A stretch of 10,651 nt of DNA from Fluviicola sp. (GTDB lineage Bacteria > Bacteroidota > Bacteroidia > Flavobacteriales_D > Crocinitomicaceae), in the NCBI RefSeq assembly GCF_030151805.1, contig NZ_JASLCN010000193.1, positions 1 through 10,651 of the forward strand. The letters are read 5' to 3'. Made by a program: the position numbers and the translations under genes. How positions within the stretch are numbered: the first letter of the stretch is position 1; every line of letters starts with the position of its first letter. Under the pieces are notes generated by a model, which was not told the DNA's origin, ran no database searches, and saw only the letters and a list, made by a program, of their open reading frames with translations. This document shows positions 1 to 7,014 of the stretch, piece after piece.

Positions 1-1
1 G

Positions 2-748
2 TTGAATATCATGGACGATTTGCACGAAAAATGTCCCTGGGACAAAAAACAAACCATCCAGTCGCTGCGGCATTTAACCATTGAGGAAACCTATGAGTTG
101 GCGGATTCCATCCAGGCCAATGACTTGAACGGAATCAAGGGAGAGCTTGGAGATCTGTTTCTTCATTTGGTATTTTATTCCAAAATCGGTTCCGAGTTAG
201 GTGCTTTTGACGTGACGGAAGTTCTGAATGGAATTTGCGATAAACTGATTCACCGTCATCCGCATATTTACGGAGACGTAACAGCAGATTCGGAAGAAGA
301 AGTAAAAGCAAACTGGGAAAAGATCAAACTGAAAGAAGGAAAAAAGTCCGTTTTGGAAGGAGTTCCGAATACGCTTCCGGCATTGATCAAAGCCATGCGT
401 ATTCAGGAAAAAGTAAAAGGAATCGGTTTCGAATGGTCAGACATCAAAGACGTTAAAAATAAAGTCATTGAGGAATTCTCAGAACTGCACGAAGCTCAAC
501 AATCATTAGACCAGGACAAAATTCTGGATGAATTCGGAGACGTCATGTTTTCCCTGGTGAATTACGCCCGTTTCATCAACATTAATCCGGAAGACGCTTT
601 GGAATCTACCAACCAGAAGTTCAAGGCACGTTTCCAGAAAATGGAAGAGCTCATTGCTGCAGACAAGCAGAATATGGCAGAAATGGCTTTGGAAGAAATG
701 GATGTTTATTGGGAGAAAGCGAAGTACTTGCTTCGCAAGAGTAATTAG
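2..748 (+). CDS. mazG: Nucleoside triphosphate pyrophosphohydrolase MazG (5' partial)
   Basis: MazG hydrolyses (d)NTPs to the monophosphate and pyrophosphate in the cytoplasm, cleaning the nucleotide pool and, in some bacteria, lowering alarmone levels. Two MazG helical domains are visible. The first holds the CPWDKKQT signature (residues 11-18 of the visible part), the EExxE motif E28-E29-E32 and the ExxD motif E48/D51. The second, after a linker with GVPNTLPAL, holds E157-E158-E161 and E177/D180. The visible 248 residues compare with about 263 for E. coli MazG, so only the first 10-20 residues should be missing. The frame is already open at the first bases and the apparent TTG at position 2 is an internal Leu codon; the real start lies upstream of the window. 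The gene ends with TAG at 746-748 and no strong terminator follows. Family assignment is firm; the exact substrate range is not visible. Confidence 0.95.
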   Translation: MNIMDDLHEKCPWDKKQTIQSLRHLTIEETYELADSIQANDLNGIKGELGDLFLHLVFYSKIGSELGAFDVTEVLNGICDKLIHRHPHIYGDVTADSEEEVKANWEKIKLKEGKKSVLEGVPNTLPALIKAMRIQEKVKGIGFEWSDIKDVKNKVIEEFSELHEAQQSLDQDKILDEFGDVMFSLVNYARFININPEDALESTNQKFKARFQKMEELIAADKQNMAEMALEEMDVYWEKAKYLLRKSN

Positions 749-809
749 CCAATAGGCATTAGGCAAGAGCTTAATTGGGATGAAAGAGTAATAAAATGGC
801 TATTGGCTA
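746..809. repeat. 10-bp inverted repeat after mazG
   Basis: TAGCCAATAG (746-755) and its exact reverse complement CTATTGGCTA (800-809) flank 44 nt. The left arm includes the mazG stop codon. The RNA could form a 10-bp stem, but no T run follows the right arm, so it is not a classical intrinsic terminator. It could be a weak terminator, an mRNA 3'-end stabiliser or a degenerate intergenic repeat. The rest of the 749-940 gap is AT-rich and shows only the possible promoter listed separately. Confidence 0.4.
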
Positions 810-904
810 TTCACTATTTCCTGTTCCTTAAAGGCCGTTCAATCAATAATCTGCACGTTTAATCATTTTTCAAAATTTTAGCTAGTTAATTAGTGTTAAT
901 TATG

Positions 905-912
905 TAACTTCG
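905..912 (+). promoter_or_regulatory. Possible -7 promoter box of the TonB-dependent receptor gene
   Basis: TAACTTCG matches the Bacteroidota -7 consensus TAnnTTTG at all but one fixed position. It lies 16 nt before the ATG at 929 and 28 nt before the ATG at 941. No clear -33 TTTG-type element is seen at the usual distance, so this is a weak call based on position and partial match. Confidence 0.3.
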
Positions 913-940
913 AAACTTCTTTAAATTCATGGTAAACCTT

Positions 941-3277
941 ATGAAACACATACTCTCCATAGTTGCATTCTTAACCATATCCATTTATTCATTTTCACAG
1001 GATCATATCATTCGCGGATTTCTTTTCAACAATGAGAACAGTGAGGTTGTTCCCTTCGAAAAAGTAATCCTTATTCCAACAGATAAGTCACAGAACATTC
1101 TTGGGGCAAACACCGACGTAAATGGTTTCTTCACCATTCCGAAAGTCCCGATGGGTACCTACCTTTTGAAGGTTCAATCTGTTGAATTCAAAGAATATAA
1201 CAAAGAGATCGTCGTTAAGGCGAAATCAGGAATTACCGAAATAAGAATTGACTTACTTCCTCCTGATGCGATCGAAGAAGTCGTTATTTCTGCTGAAACA
1301 AAGGCAAAAACAACGGAAGTATTGATGTCCGTAATCAAATTAGACAAAAAGGGATTGGAGCGTATTCCTTCCGTTGGAGCTGAAAATGATATTACAGCAG
1401 CCTTTTCCGTAACACCGGGGGTTGTTACTACAGGTGACCAGGGCGGACAATTGTATGTTCGTGGCGGAACACCGATTCAAAACAAGATTTTATTGGATGG
1501 AATGACGATTTATAATCCTTTCCATTCAATTGGTTTCTTCTCCATTTTCGAAACAGAATTGGTGAAGAACGTAGATATTTACACCGGAGGATTCGATTCA
1601 AAATACGGAGGTAGAATTTCTTCCGTGATGGACATTACTTACCGCGACGGGAACAAAAAGAGTTTCGGAGGAAAAGTTTCCGCATCTCCTTTCCTTGCAA
1701 AATTAGTATTGGAAGGACCATTGTACCGCGCAAAAGAAGGAAGACCCGGAGCAGGATCATTCATTTTCTCTGCAAAGCATTCCTTATTGGATTACACTGC
1801 AAAGCAACTATATCGCGGGGTAAATAACGGCAACGGTTTGCCATACAACTTCACCGATCTATACGGAAAATTAACGTTCGCTACCGGACAAGGTTCCAAA
1901 GTTTCTGTATTCGGATTCAGCAATAGCGACAAAGTAACGTACAATGAATCTGCAGCTCTGGATTTCCAGCAAGCAGGTGGAGGATTGTCGTGGATTCTTT
2001 TACCGGGTGGTGGAAAAACATTCATCAAAGGACATTTAACGGCATCAAGCTACAAAACGCATTTCGAGGAAGAAGGTTCTCAACCAAGAACCAGCTCTAT
2101 TTTCGGAACGGATTTAGGATTTGATTTCTCTTACTTTTTGAAGAATGAAAGCCAGATCGACTACGGTATCATGATGAACATTTTCAAAACGGATTACCTG
2201 ACATTCAACGAAGTTGCTTCTAAAATCCAGGATCAGAACAATACGGTAGAGATCGGTGCTTACGCAAATTACAAATTTGTTTCCAAGCGTTTCGTTGTTC
2301 AGCCGGGTGTACGCGTTCAGGCTTACGCAAGTTTGAGTACCATCTCCATTGAACCGAGGTTGGGTATCAAATACAACGCAACTGACTTTTTCCGCTTGAA
2401 ATTATCCGGAGGGCGTTATTCTCAAAACTTTACTTCTGCTTCTTCAGACAGAGATATCGTCAATTTGTTTAACGGACTTTTGAGTGCACCTTCCAACGTA
2501 CAACAAAATTTCATTACGGAAAACGGTAAAACAAAAAATCCCAAAAACGGAATTCAATATTCCTGGCATGCGATTGCAGGAGCCGAGTTTGACTTAACAA
2601 AGAACTTGTCATTAAACATAGAAGGATATTTTAAATACTTCCCTCAATTGAGTAACATCAATGTCAATAAATTATACGAAGACGTTTCTGAGTTCTCAAA
2701 AGAAGACGACGTTTATAAAAAGAACTTCCTGATCGAAAGCGGAAAATCTTACGGAGTGGATGTCTTGTTGAAATACACCTTTAACAGATTGTTCTTATGG
2801 GGAGTTTATTCTTACGGGAAATCTACCAGATGGGACGGATTCACCTCATACGCTCCTGTATTTGACAGAAGACACAACATAAACATTGTTGCATCTTATG
2901 CATTCGGTAAAAAGAAAGACCTGGAGGTGAACGTTCGCTGGAACTTTGGTTCTGGTCTTCCATTCACGCCAACTGCAGGGTTCTATCAATCCGAATCGTT
3001 TTCACAAGGAGTTACAACGGATTACACAACAAGCAACTCGCCATCAGTAGGAGTGCTTTTAGGAGAATTCAATTCGAAGAGACTTCCGACTTACCACCGA
3101 TTGGACATCACGATCAAGAAGCAATTCAAATTCAAAAACAAAACAGAATTGGAAATTGTAGCATCCGTAACAAATGCTTACAATCGTAAAAACATCTTCT
3201 ACGTGAACCGCGTAACGAATGCCAAGATTTATCAGTTCCCATTTTTACCGAGTTTAGGACTTAGTTATAAATTCTAA
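941..3277 (+). CDS. TonB-dependent outer-membrane receptor with carboxypeptidase-regulatory-like N-terminal domain
   Basis: Outer-membrane beta-barrel transporter expected to import a bulky substrate using energy passed from TonB/ExbBD. From the ATG at 941 the protein has 778 residues: a signal peptide (about 1-19, hydrophobic, cut near SFS|Q), a carboxypeptidase-regulatory-like beta-sandwich (about 22-105, with the typical TDVNGFFTI and PMGTYLLKV strands), a TonB-box-like segment AIEEVVIS (about 110-117), a plug domain (about 135-240, with GGQLYVRGG, ILLDGMTIYNP and GGFDSKYGGRISSVMD), then a barrel ending in the aromatic SLGLSYKF typical of outer-membrane proteins. An in-frame ATG at 929 would add MVNL before the signal peptide; 941 is preferred because MKHILS makes a normal n-region. 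No SusD lipoprotein gene follows, so it is not a standard Sus glycan pair; its substrate cannot be read from the sequence. It is transcribed alone, with a strong terminator immediately downstream. Confidence 0.9.
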   Translation: MKHILSIVAFLTISIYSFSQDHIIRGFLFNNENSEVVPFEKVILIPTDKSQNILGANTDVNGFFTIPKVPMGTYLLKVQSVEFKEYNKEIVVKAKSGITEIRIDLLPPDAIEEVVISAETKAKTTEVLMSVIKLDKKGLERIPSVGAENDITAAFSVTPGVVTTGDQGGQLYVRGGTPIQNKILLDGMTIYNPFHSIGFFSIFETELVKNVDIYTGGFDSKYGGRISSVMDITYRDGNKKSFGGKVSASPFLAKLVLEGPLYRAKEGRPGAGSFIFSAKHSLLDYTAKQLYRGVNNGNGLPYNFTDLYGKLTFATGQGSKVSVFGFSNSDKVTYNESAALDFQQAGGGLSWILLPGGGKTFIKGHLTASSYKTHFEEEGSQPRTSSIFGTDLGFDFSYFLKNESQIDYGIMMNIFKTDYLTFNEVASKIQDQNNTVEIGAYANYKFVSKRFVVQPGVRVQAYASLSTISIEPRLGIKYNATDFFRLKLSGGRYSQNFTSASSDRDIVNLFNGLLSAPSNVQQNFITENGKTKNPKNGIQYSWHAIAGAEFDLTKNLSLNIEGYFKYFPQLSNINVNKLYEDVSEFSKEDDVYKKNFLIESGKSYGVDVLLKYTFNRLFLWGVYSYGKSTRWDGFTSYAPVFDRRHNINIVASYAFGKKKDLEVNVRWNFGSGLPFTPTAGFYQSESFSQGVTTDYTTSNSPSVGVLLGEFNSKRLPTYHRLDITIKKQFKFKNKTELEIVASVTNAYNRKNIFYVNRVTNAKIYQFPFLPSLGLSYKF

Positions 3278-3288
3278 CTTTGATTCAG

Positions 3289-3319
3289 AAAAGCGTGTTT
3301 TAATCAACACGCTTTTTTT
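3289..3319 (+). terminator. Rho-independent terminator after the TonB-dependent receptor gene
   Basis: A perfect 11-bp stem (3289-3299 with 3306-3316, core AAGCGTGTT/AACACGCTT), a 6-nt loop and a seven-T run (3313-3319) begin 12 nt after the stop codon. The run of A before the stem is short, so its main action should be on the plus strand. It separates the receptor gene from the adhesin operon. Confidence 0.9.
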
Positions 3320-3358
3320 AATTCCCATTTAGGCAACCAACTATTGATAGTTTCGTTT

Positions 3359-3366
3359 TATATTAG
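3359..3366 (+). promoter_or_regulatory. Possible -7 promoter box of the adhesin operon
   Basis: TATATTAG differs from TAnnTTTG at one fixed base and ends 18 nt before the ATG at 3385, a spacing similar to the other boxes in this window. The preceding terminator means a promoter must lie between 3320 and 3384 if the operon is expressed on its own. No -33 element is clear. Weak call. Confidence 0.25.
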
Positions 3367-3384
3367 AACGCGAAACTAATTACA

Positions 3385-3816
3385 ATGTATTACTACTATA
3401 AAACAAAGCTAATATGCTGCGTCTCAATCGTATCAATAATAGTTTTATCAACTATTTCGTTCGGTCAAACGCCAGGCACAGACTCCCTACTGCAGCTTCG
3501 TTCTCAATTGATTTCTTCCAATCAATCCACGACTGAAGTTGATCTCCTCTTACATCAATCGGGAACAAATCCCACATGTATTATTCAGCAATCGGATGAT
3601 TACACCTTTTCGTTTACTGCTTATCAGCCATTGGGCAATGAACAGCGGGAACAAAAAGTAAATCTCCGCCTGAAGGCACATTATCCTTTTCTCACTCTCA
3701 TCGATTTCAGCAGTGATTTTACAACTGTTCAAATCAAGTGCAATGAGCCTCTCAGCCCTACCATTATCAATGAATTAGTTACACACTTTGGATACAGCGG
3801 TTATGAAACACATTAA
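3385..3816 (+). CDS. Small secreted protein of unknown function, coupled to the T9SS surface protein gene
   Basis: A 143-residue protein that I do not recognise. It starts with MYYYYKTK, a basic and tyrosine-rich n-region, followed by a hydrophobic segment (about 9-24) and a likely signal-peptidase I site near SFG27|Q28, so the mature part of about 116 residues should leave the cytoplasm. The mature part is Ser/Thr/Gln-rich with Cys65 and Cys119. The C-terminal part (about 94-140) reads as strand (PFLTLIDFS), strand (TTVQIKCN), helix (SPTIINELVTHFGY), a pattern reminiscent of half of a ferredoxin-like or HMA-type fold, but without a CxxC metal site; this is an inference from pattern only. Its last 14 nt overlap the ATG of the next gene at 3803 in another frame, so the two genes are probably translated in a coupled way and may work together. 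The start is the first ATG and has no strong Shine-Dalgarno site. Confidence 0.75.
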   Translation: MYYYYKTKLICCVSIVSIIVLSTISFGQTPGTDSLLQLRSQLISSNQSTTEVDLLLHQSGTNPTCIIQQSDDYTFSFTAYQPLGNEQREQKVNLRLKAHYPFLTLIDFSSDFTTVQIKCNEPLSPTIINELVTHFGYSGYETH

Positions 3817-6800
3817 ACTTACGTTCATCACTCTCCTCCTCTCCTTTAGTTTTTCCATCTTCAATGTTAATCCGGTAAGTGCACAGTGTAATACCAACAC
3901 CTCCATTTGTACTCCCGGAACAGCTGGTCCTTTTACATTTGTAAATCCAGGTCCTGGTGTAAGTACTTGTCTGGACTGGATTGGTCCGAATACGGGATAC
4001 ATCATTCTTCATATTACTACATCCGGGCCACTGAACATGCTCATTGACGGTAATTCAAGCGGAGGATTCCTTGATGTTGCTGTATTTAACATTCCGAATG
4101 GGCAGGCTCCCTGTAACGCCATTCAGAATTTATCCAATCAGATCGGATGTAATTATGCCAGCGCAGCCAGCGGATGTAATCAATTCGGAACCGCATTTCC
4201 ATGCCCGTCTTCCGTTCCTGCACCCGTTGTTTCAGCCGGACAGGAAATCATGATTATCGTGGAAAACTGGAGTGGTTCATCGAGTAATTTCACCTTACAG
4301 CTTGGACCTGCTCCCGGAGCTCAAACCGGACCTCCGAATCCTGCAATTACTCCCGCCGGACCATTCTGTGTAACATCAGGTCCCGTGCAATTAATTGCTG
4401 CTGATATGGGAGGAACCTGGTCAGGACCGGGCGTTTCTTCTACCGGAATGTTCAATCCATCTGCTGCCGGAATCGGGACACACACAATCAACTATGCCAT
4501 TGGTGTTGCTCCTTGTAATGCCTCGTCTTCAACAACAATTACGGTTAACAGTGCCACGGTAACTGCTCCGGCAAATCAAACAATTTGTCCGGGAGGAAGT
4601 GCCACATTAACCGCCAGCGGAGCCGGTTCCTATTCCTGGTCTCCTTCAACAGGTTTATCAGCCACTACTGGTGCAACTGTTACCGCCAGTCCGACAACAA
4701 CGACTACTTATACCGTTACCGGAACAACTTCCGGCTGTACAAGTACAGGTACGGTAACTGTAAGCGTTTCACCTCTGACAGTGAGTGTTTCACCGAATAC
4801 AAGTATTTGCTCGGGAGCTTCAGCAACTTTAACGGCGAGCGGAGCAACCTCTTATTTCTGGAGCCCGGCTACCGGTTTATCCGCAACCACAGGAGCTTCA
4901 GTAACTGCCAATCCGACAAGTACCACAACATATACCGTAACCGGAACAACCGGTTCCTGTACCGCTACAGCAAACGTAACTGTCACTGTAACACCTGTCA
5001 ACGTAACTGTTTCACCGAATGCCAATATCTGCACCGGAGCTTCAACAACTTTAACAGCAAGTGGGGCAACGTCCTATTCCTGGAGTCCGGCTACCGGACT
5101 ATCTGCATCAACCGGAGCAAGTGTAAGCGCCAGCCCGGTAACAACTACAACATACACCGTTACCGGAACTACGGGAACTTGTTCTTCCTCACAAACCGTA
5201 ACGGTTACAGTCACTCCATTGGCTCTGACAGTTTCACCCAATGCGTCGATCTGCAACGGAGCTTCAACGATTTTAACTGCAAGCGGGGCTACCAATTATT
5301 CCTGGTCACCTGCTACAGGTTTATCATCAACGAGCGGCGCATCCGTTACAGCCAATCCAACTGTCACTACAACTTATACTGTTTCGGGAACCACCGGAAG
5401 CTGTTCGTCTTCCCAAACCGTTACCGTAACAGTCACTCCCATTACCGTAACAGTGACTCCCAATACCTTTATTTGTAACGGAAGTTCAACCACGTTAACG
5501 GCCAGTGGAGCGAGTGCCTATTCCTGGAGCCCGGCTACCGGGTTATCTGCAACAACCGGAGCATCCGTCACTGCGAATCCTTCAGTAACAACGACGTATA
5601 CTGTAACCGGAACAAATGGCTCCTGCACCAATACGGCAAGCATGACTCTGACCGTCAATCCGGTTCCAACGGTAACAGCTACAAACAACGGTCCGTTATG
5701 CGATGGAACAACGATACAGTTGCAAGCTTCCAGTTTACCGGGAACAACTTACAATTGGTCAGGACCGAACGGATTCACTGCGTCAACGCAAAACGCTTCA
5801 CTTCCGGCAACTTTGAGCGCGGGGGGAACTTATACTGTAACAACGACTTTAAATGGCTGTACTTCTTCTACGACAACAACCGTAGTGGTCAACTCCACTC
5901 AGATTCCCGTAATCACTCAGGTGGGACCATTTTGTGAAAGTGCCGCAAACAGTTTTCTGACAGCAAATATTCCGGGTGGAACATGGTCAGGAACTGGTAT
6001 TGTCAGCGCTACAAGCGGCGAATTCTCACCGAATCAGGCAGGAGTTGGGTCACACCAGATTACGTATACGATTTCCGGCGGATGTTCTTCTCCTGGAACG
6101 ACTGATATTGTGATCAATGAAATGCCGGTTGTTCAAATCGATGTTCCGGTTGCTGCCGGCTGTGCACCATTCAATGCAACGTTGGTTGATCTGAGCAGTC
6201 CTGCAAGTTCTTCAATTACCTGGAGCTTCGGAGATGGAACTCCAAACTCGAATCAATTAAACAGCGTCAATCATTCATTTGTGAACCCTGGCTGCTATGA
6301 TCTCACAGTAACTTCTACCAGCTCAGCAGGATGCTCAACGACGACTTCATTTCCGAGCGCAGTTTGTGTTTTCCCGAATGCCATTGCATCATTCAATGTA
6401 AACAATCCGGTTCATGGCTTAATGAACCCCGATTTCCAAATGATCAATTCATCGTCAAATGCATCTGCTTATTCCTGGGATTTTGGCGACGGAGGAACCA
6501 GCACGGCCTTTAGTCCGACGCATACTTATGCTGAAGCGGCGGGAAGCTACACCATTATCCTGATTGCAAACAACATCAATAATTGTCCGGATACGACCAA
6601 ATTGACTGTTACGATCCAGGAGGAATTGATTTTCTACATTCCGAATACCTTTACTCCTGACGGTGATGAATTCAACAACATTTTCATTCCGATCTTTACT
6701 TCCGGATACGATCCATTCAATTACACCATGACGATTTACAATCGTTGGGGAGAGACCTTGTTTGAATCCAATGATGTCAAAGTGGGTTGGGATGGTACGT

Positions 6801-6910
6801 ATGGCGGCGAACTTTGTAAAGCCGGAATTTATACCTGGACCATTCGATTCAAATCCTCTATGTCAGACAAGAAAATTACGAGAACCGGGCATATTCAGCT
6901 CATGAAGTAG
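3803..6910 (+). CDS. T9SS type B sorting domain protein: giant repeat-rich surface protein with Ig-like and PKD domains
   Basis: A 1035-residue exported protein, probably a surface adhesin or gliding/biofilm-related protein. Order from the ATG at 3803: signal peptide (1-27, cut at VSA|Q); a Cys- and Gly-rich N-terminal domain (about 28-178, perhaps a jelly-roll or CUB-like sandwich); an Ig-like module with GGTWSGPGVSS (about 185-250); five tandem 74-residue Ig/PKD-like repeats (251-620), each with a Y-[SF]-WSP-[AS]-TGLS core and two cysteines; a diverged sixth module (about 621-697); a second GGTWSGTG module (about 698-775); two PKD domains with WSFGDG (about 780-855) and WDFGDG (about 870-935); and a C-terminal CHU_C/type B sorting domain (about 941-1035) with IPNTFTPDGDEFNN, IYNRWGE, GWDGTY and KAGIYTW. 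In Flavobacteriia this tail directs export by the type IX system and cell-surface attachment. An in-frame TTG at 3788 is a less likely start, since the ATG sits directly before a typical signal peptide. The ligand cannot be predicted. Domain calls are strong; adhesion is inferred. Confidence 0.92.
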   Translation: MKHIKLTFITLLLSFSFSIFNVNPVSAQCNTNTSICTPGTAGPFTFVNPGPGVSTCLDWIGPNTGYIILHITTSGPLNMLIDGNSSGGFLDVAVFNIPNGQAPCNAIQNLSNQIGCNYASAASGCNQFGTAFPCPSSVPAPVVSAGQEIMIIVENWSGSSSNFTLQLGPAPGAQTGPPNPAITPAGPFCVTSGPVQLIAADMGGTWSGPGVSSTGMFNPSAAGIGTHTINYAIGVAPCNASSSTTITVNSATVTAPANQTICPGGSATLTASGAGSYSWSPSTGLSATTGATVTASPTTTTTYTVTGTTSGCTSTGTVTVSVSPLTVSVSPNTSICSGASATLTASGATSYFWSPATGLSATTGASVTANPTSTTTYTVTGTTGSCTATANVTVTVTPVNVTVSPNANICTGASTTLTASGATSYSWSPATGLSASTGASVSASPVTTTTYTVTGTTGTCSSSQTVTVTVTPLALTVSPNASICNGASTILTASGATNYSWSPATGLSSTSGASVTANPTVTTTYTVSGTTGSCSSSQTVTVTVTPITVTVTPNTFICNGSSTTLTASGASAYSWSPATGLSATTGASVTANPSVTTTYTVTGTNGSCTNTASMTLTVNPVPTVTATNNGPLCDGTTIQLQASSLPGTTYNWSGPNGFTASTQNASLPATLSAGGTYTVTTTLNGCTSSTTTTVVVNSTQIPVITQVGPFCESAANSFLTANIPGGTWSGTGIVSATSGEFSPNQAGVGSHQITYTISGGCSSPGTTDIVINEMPVVQIDVPVAAGCAPFNATLVDLSSPASSSITWSFGDGTPNSNQLNSVNHSFVNPGCYDLTVTSTSSAGCSTTTSFPSAVCVFPNAIASFNVNNPVHGLMNPDFQMINSSSNASAYSWDFGDGGTSTAFSPTHTYAEAAGSYTIILIANNINNCPDTTKLTVTIQEELIFYIPNTFTPDGDEFNNIFIPIFTSGYDPFNYTMTIYNRWGETLFESNDVKVGWDGTYGGELCKAGIYTWTIRFKSSMSDKKITRTGHIQLMK
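4553..5662 (+). repeat. Five in-frame tandem 222-bp repeats encoding 74-residue Ig/PKD-like modules
   Basis: Units start at 4553, 4775, 4997, 5219 and 5441, and the first cysteine codon of each (4586, 4808, 5030, 5252, 5474) recurs every 222 bp exactly, with no indel. Each unit has Cys at positions 12 and 62, a LTASG stretch, the WSP-[AS]-TGLS core and TTTYTV near position 50, ending in VTVTVTP-like linkers. The peptide is strongly conserved while silent sites differ: residues ATTGASVTANP are identical in units 2 and 5, yet 7 of the 11 codons differ. A sixth, shifted module (first Cys at 5699) follows and is more diverged. Confidence 0.95.
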
Positions 6911-6954
6911 AACCAATATTTAAAAAGTCACGACGCATAATTACTCGTCCAAAT

Positions 6955-6990
6955 AAAAAATGCTCCTTCAAAATGAAGGAGCATTTTTTT
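6955..6990. terminator. Bidirectional intrinsic terminator between convergent genes
   Basis: A perfect 15-bp stem (6955-6969 with 6975-6989; core TGCTCCTTC/GAAGGAGCA) with a 5-nt loop has an A run on the left and a T run on the right. It therefore reads as a hairpin plus U tract on both strands and should stop both the plus-strand adhesin operon (stop at 6910) and the minus-strand gene ending at 7015. Confidence 0.92.
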
Positions 6991-7014
6991 AATGCGATTC
7001 TTTATCTAAAAGAA

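Noticed and set aside
719..736. Hairpin GCGAAG/CTTCGC at the end of mazG as terminator
   Set aside because: The stem is only 6 bp, lies inside coding sequence and has no T run after it.
506..766. Minus-strand 86-codon frame over the end of mazG
   Set aside because: It is antisense to the conserved second MazG domain and has no start context or domain of its own.
929..940. ATG at 929 as start of the TonB-dependent receptor
   Set aside because: Not excluded, but it would place MVNL before an already complete signal peptide. The 16-nt spacing to a -7-like box favours it, while signal peptide form favours 941.
3788..3802. TTG start for the T9SS surface protein
   Set aside because: It would add MDTAV before a standard signal peptide that begins with MKHIKLT at the ATG 3803.
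3878..3892. Cys29 of the adhesin as a lipoprotein anchor
   Set aside because: The sequence before it is VSAQC, which lacks a lipobox (no Leu at -3, Gln at -1); cleavage by signal peptidase I after Ala27 fits better.
4852..5295. Minus-strand frames of 60 and 73 codons in the repeat array
   Set aside because: They occur one repeat period apart and encode the antisense of the same unit, so they are repeat artefacts and not genes.
4585..5478. A 297-codon plus-strand frame inside the adhesin gene
   Set aside because: It is a shifted-frame shadow of the tandem repeat: the absence of stops in one unit is copied to all units. Its product is low-complexity (Arg/Asn/Tyr/Ser-rich) and lacks any domain.
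4553..5662. CRISPR-like or satellite repeat
   Set aside because: The units are 222 bp, contiguous, in frame and code for a protein module; there are no short repeats with unique spacers.
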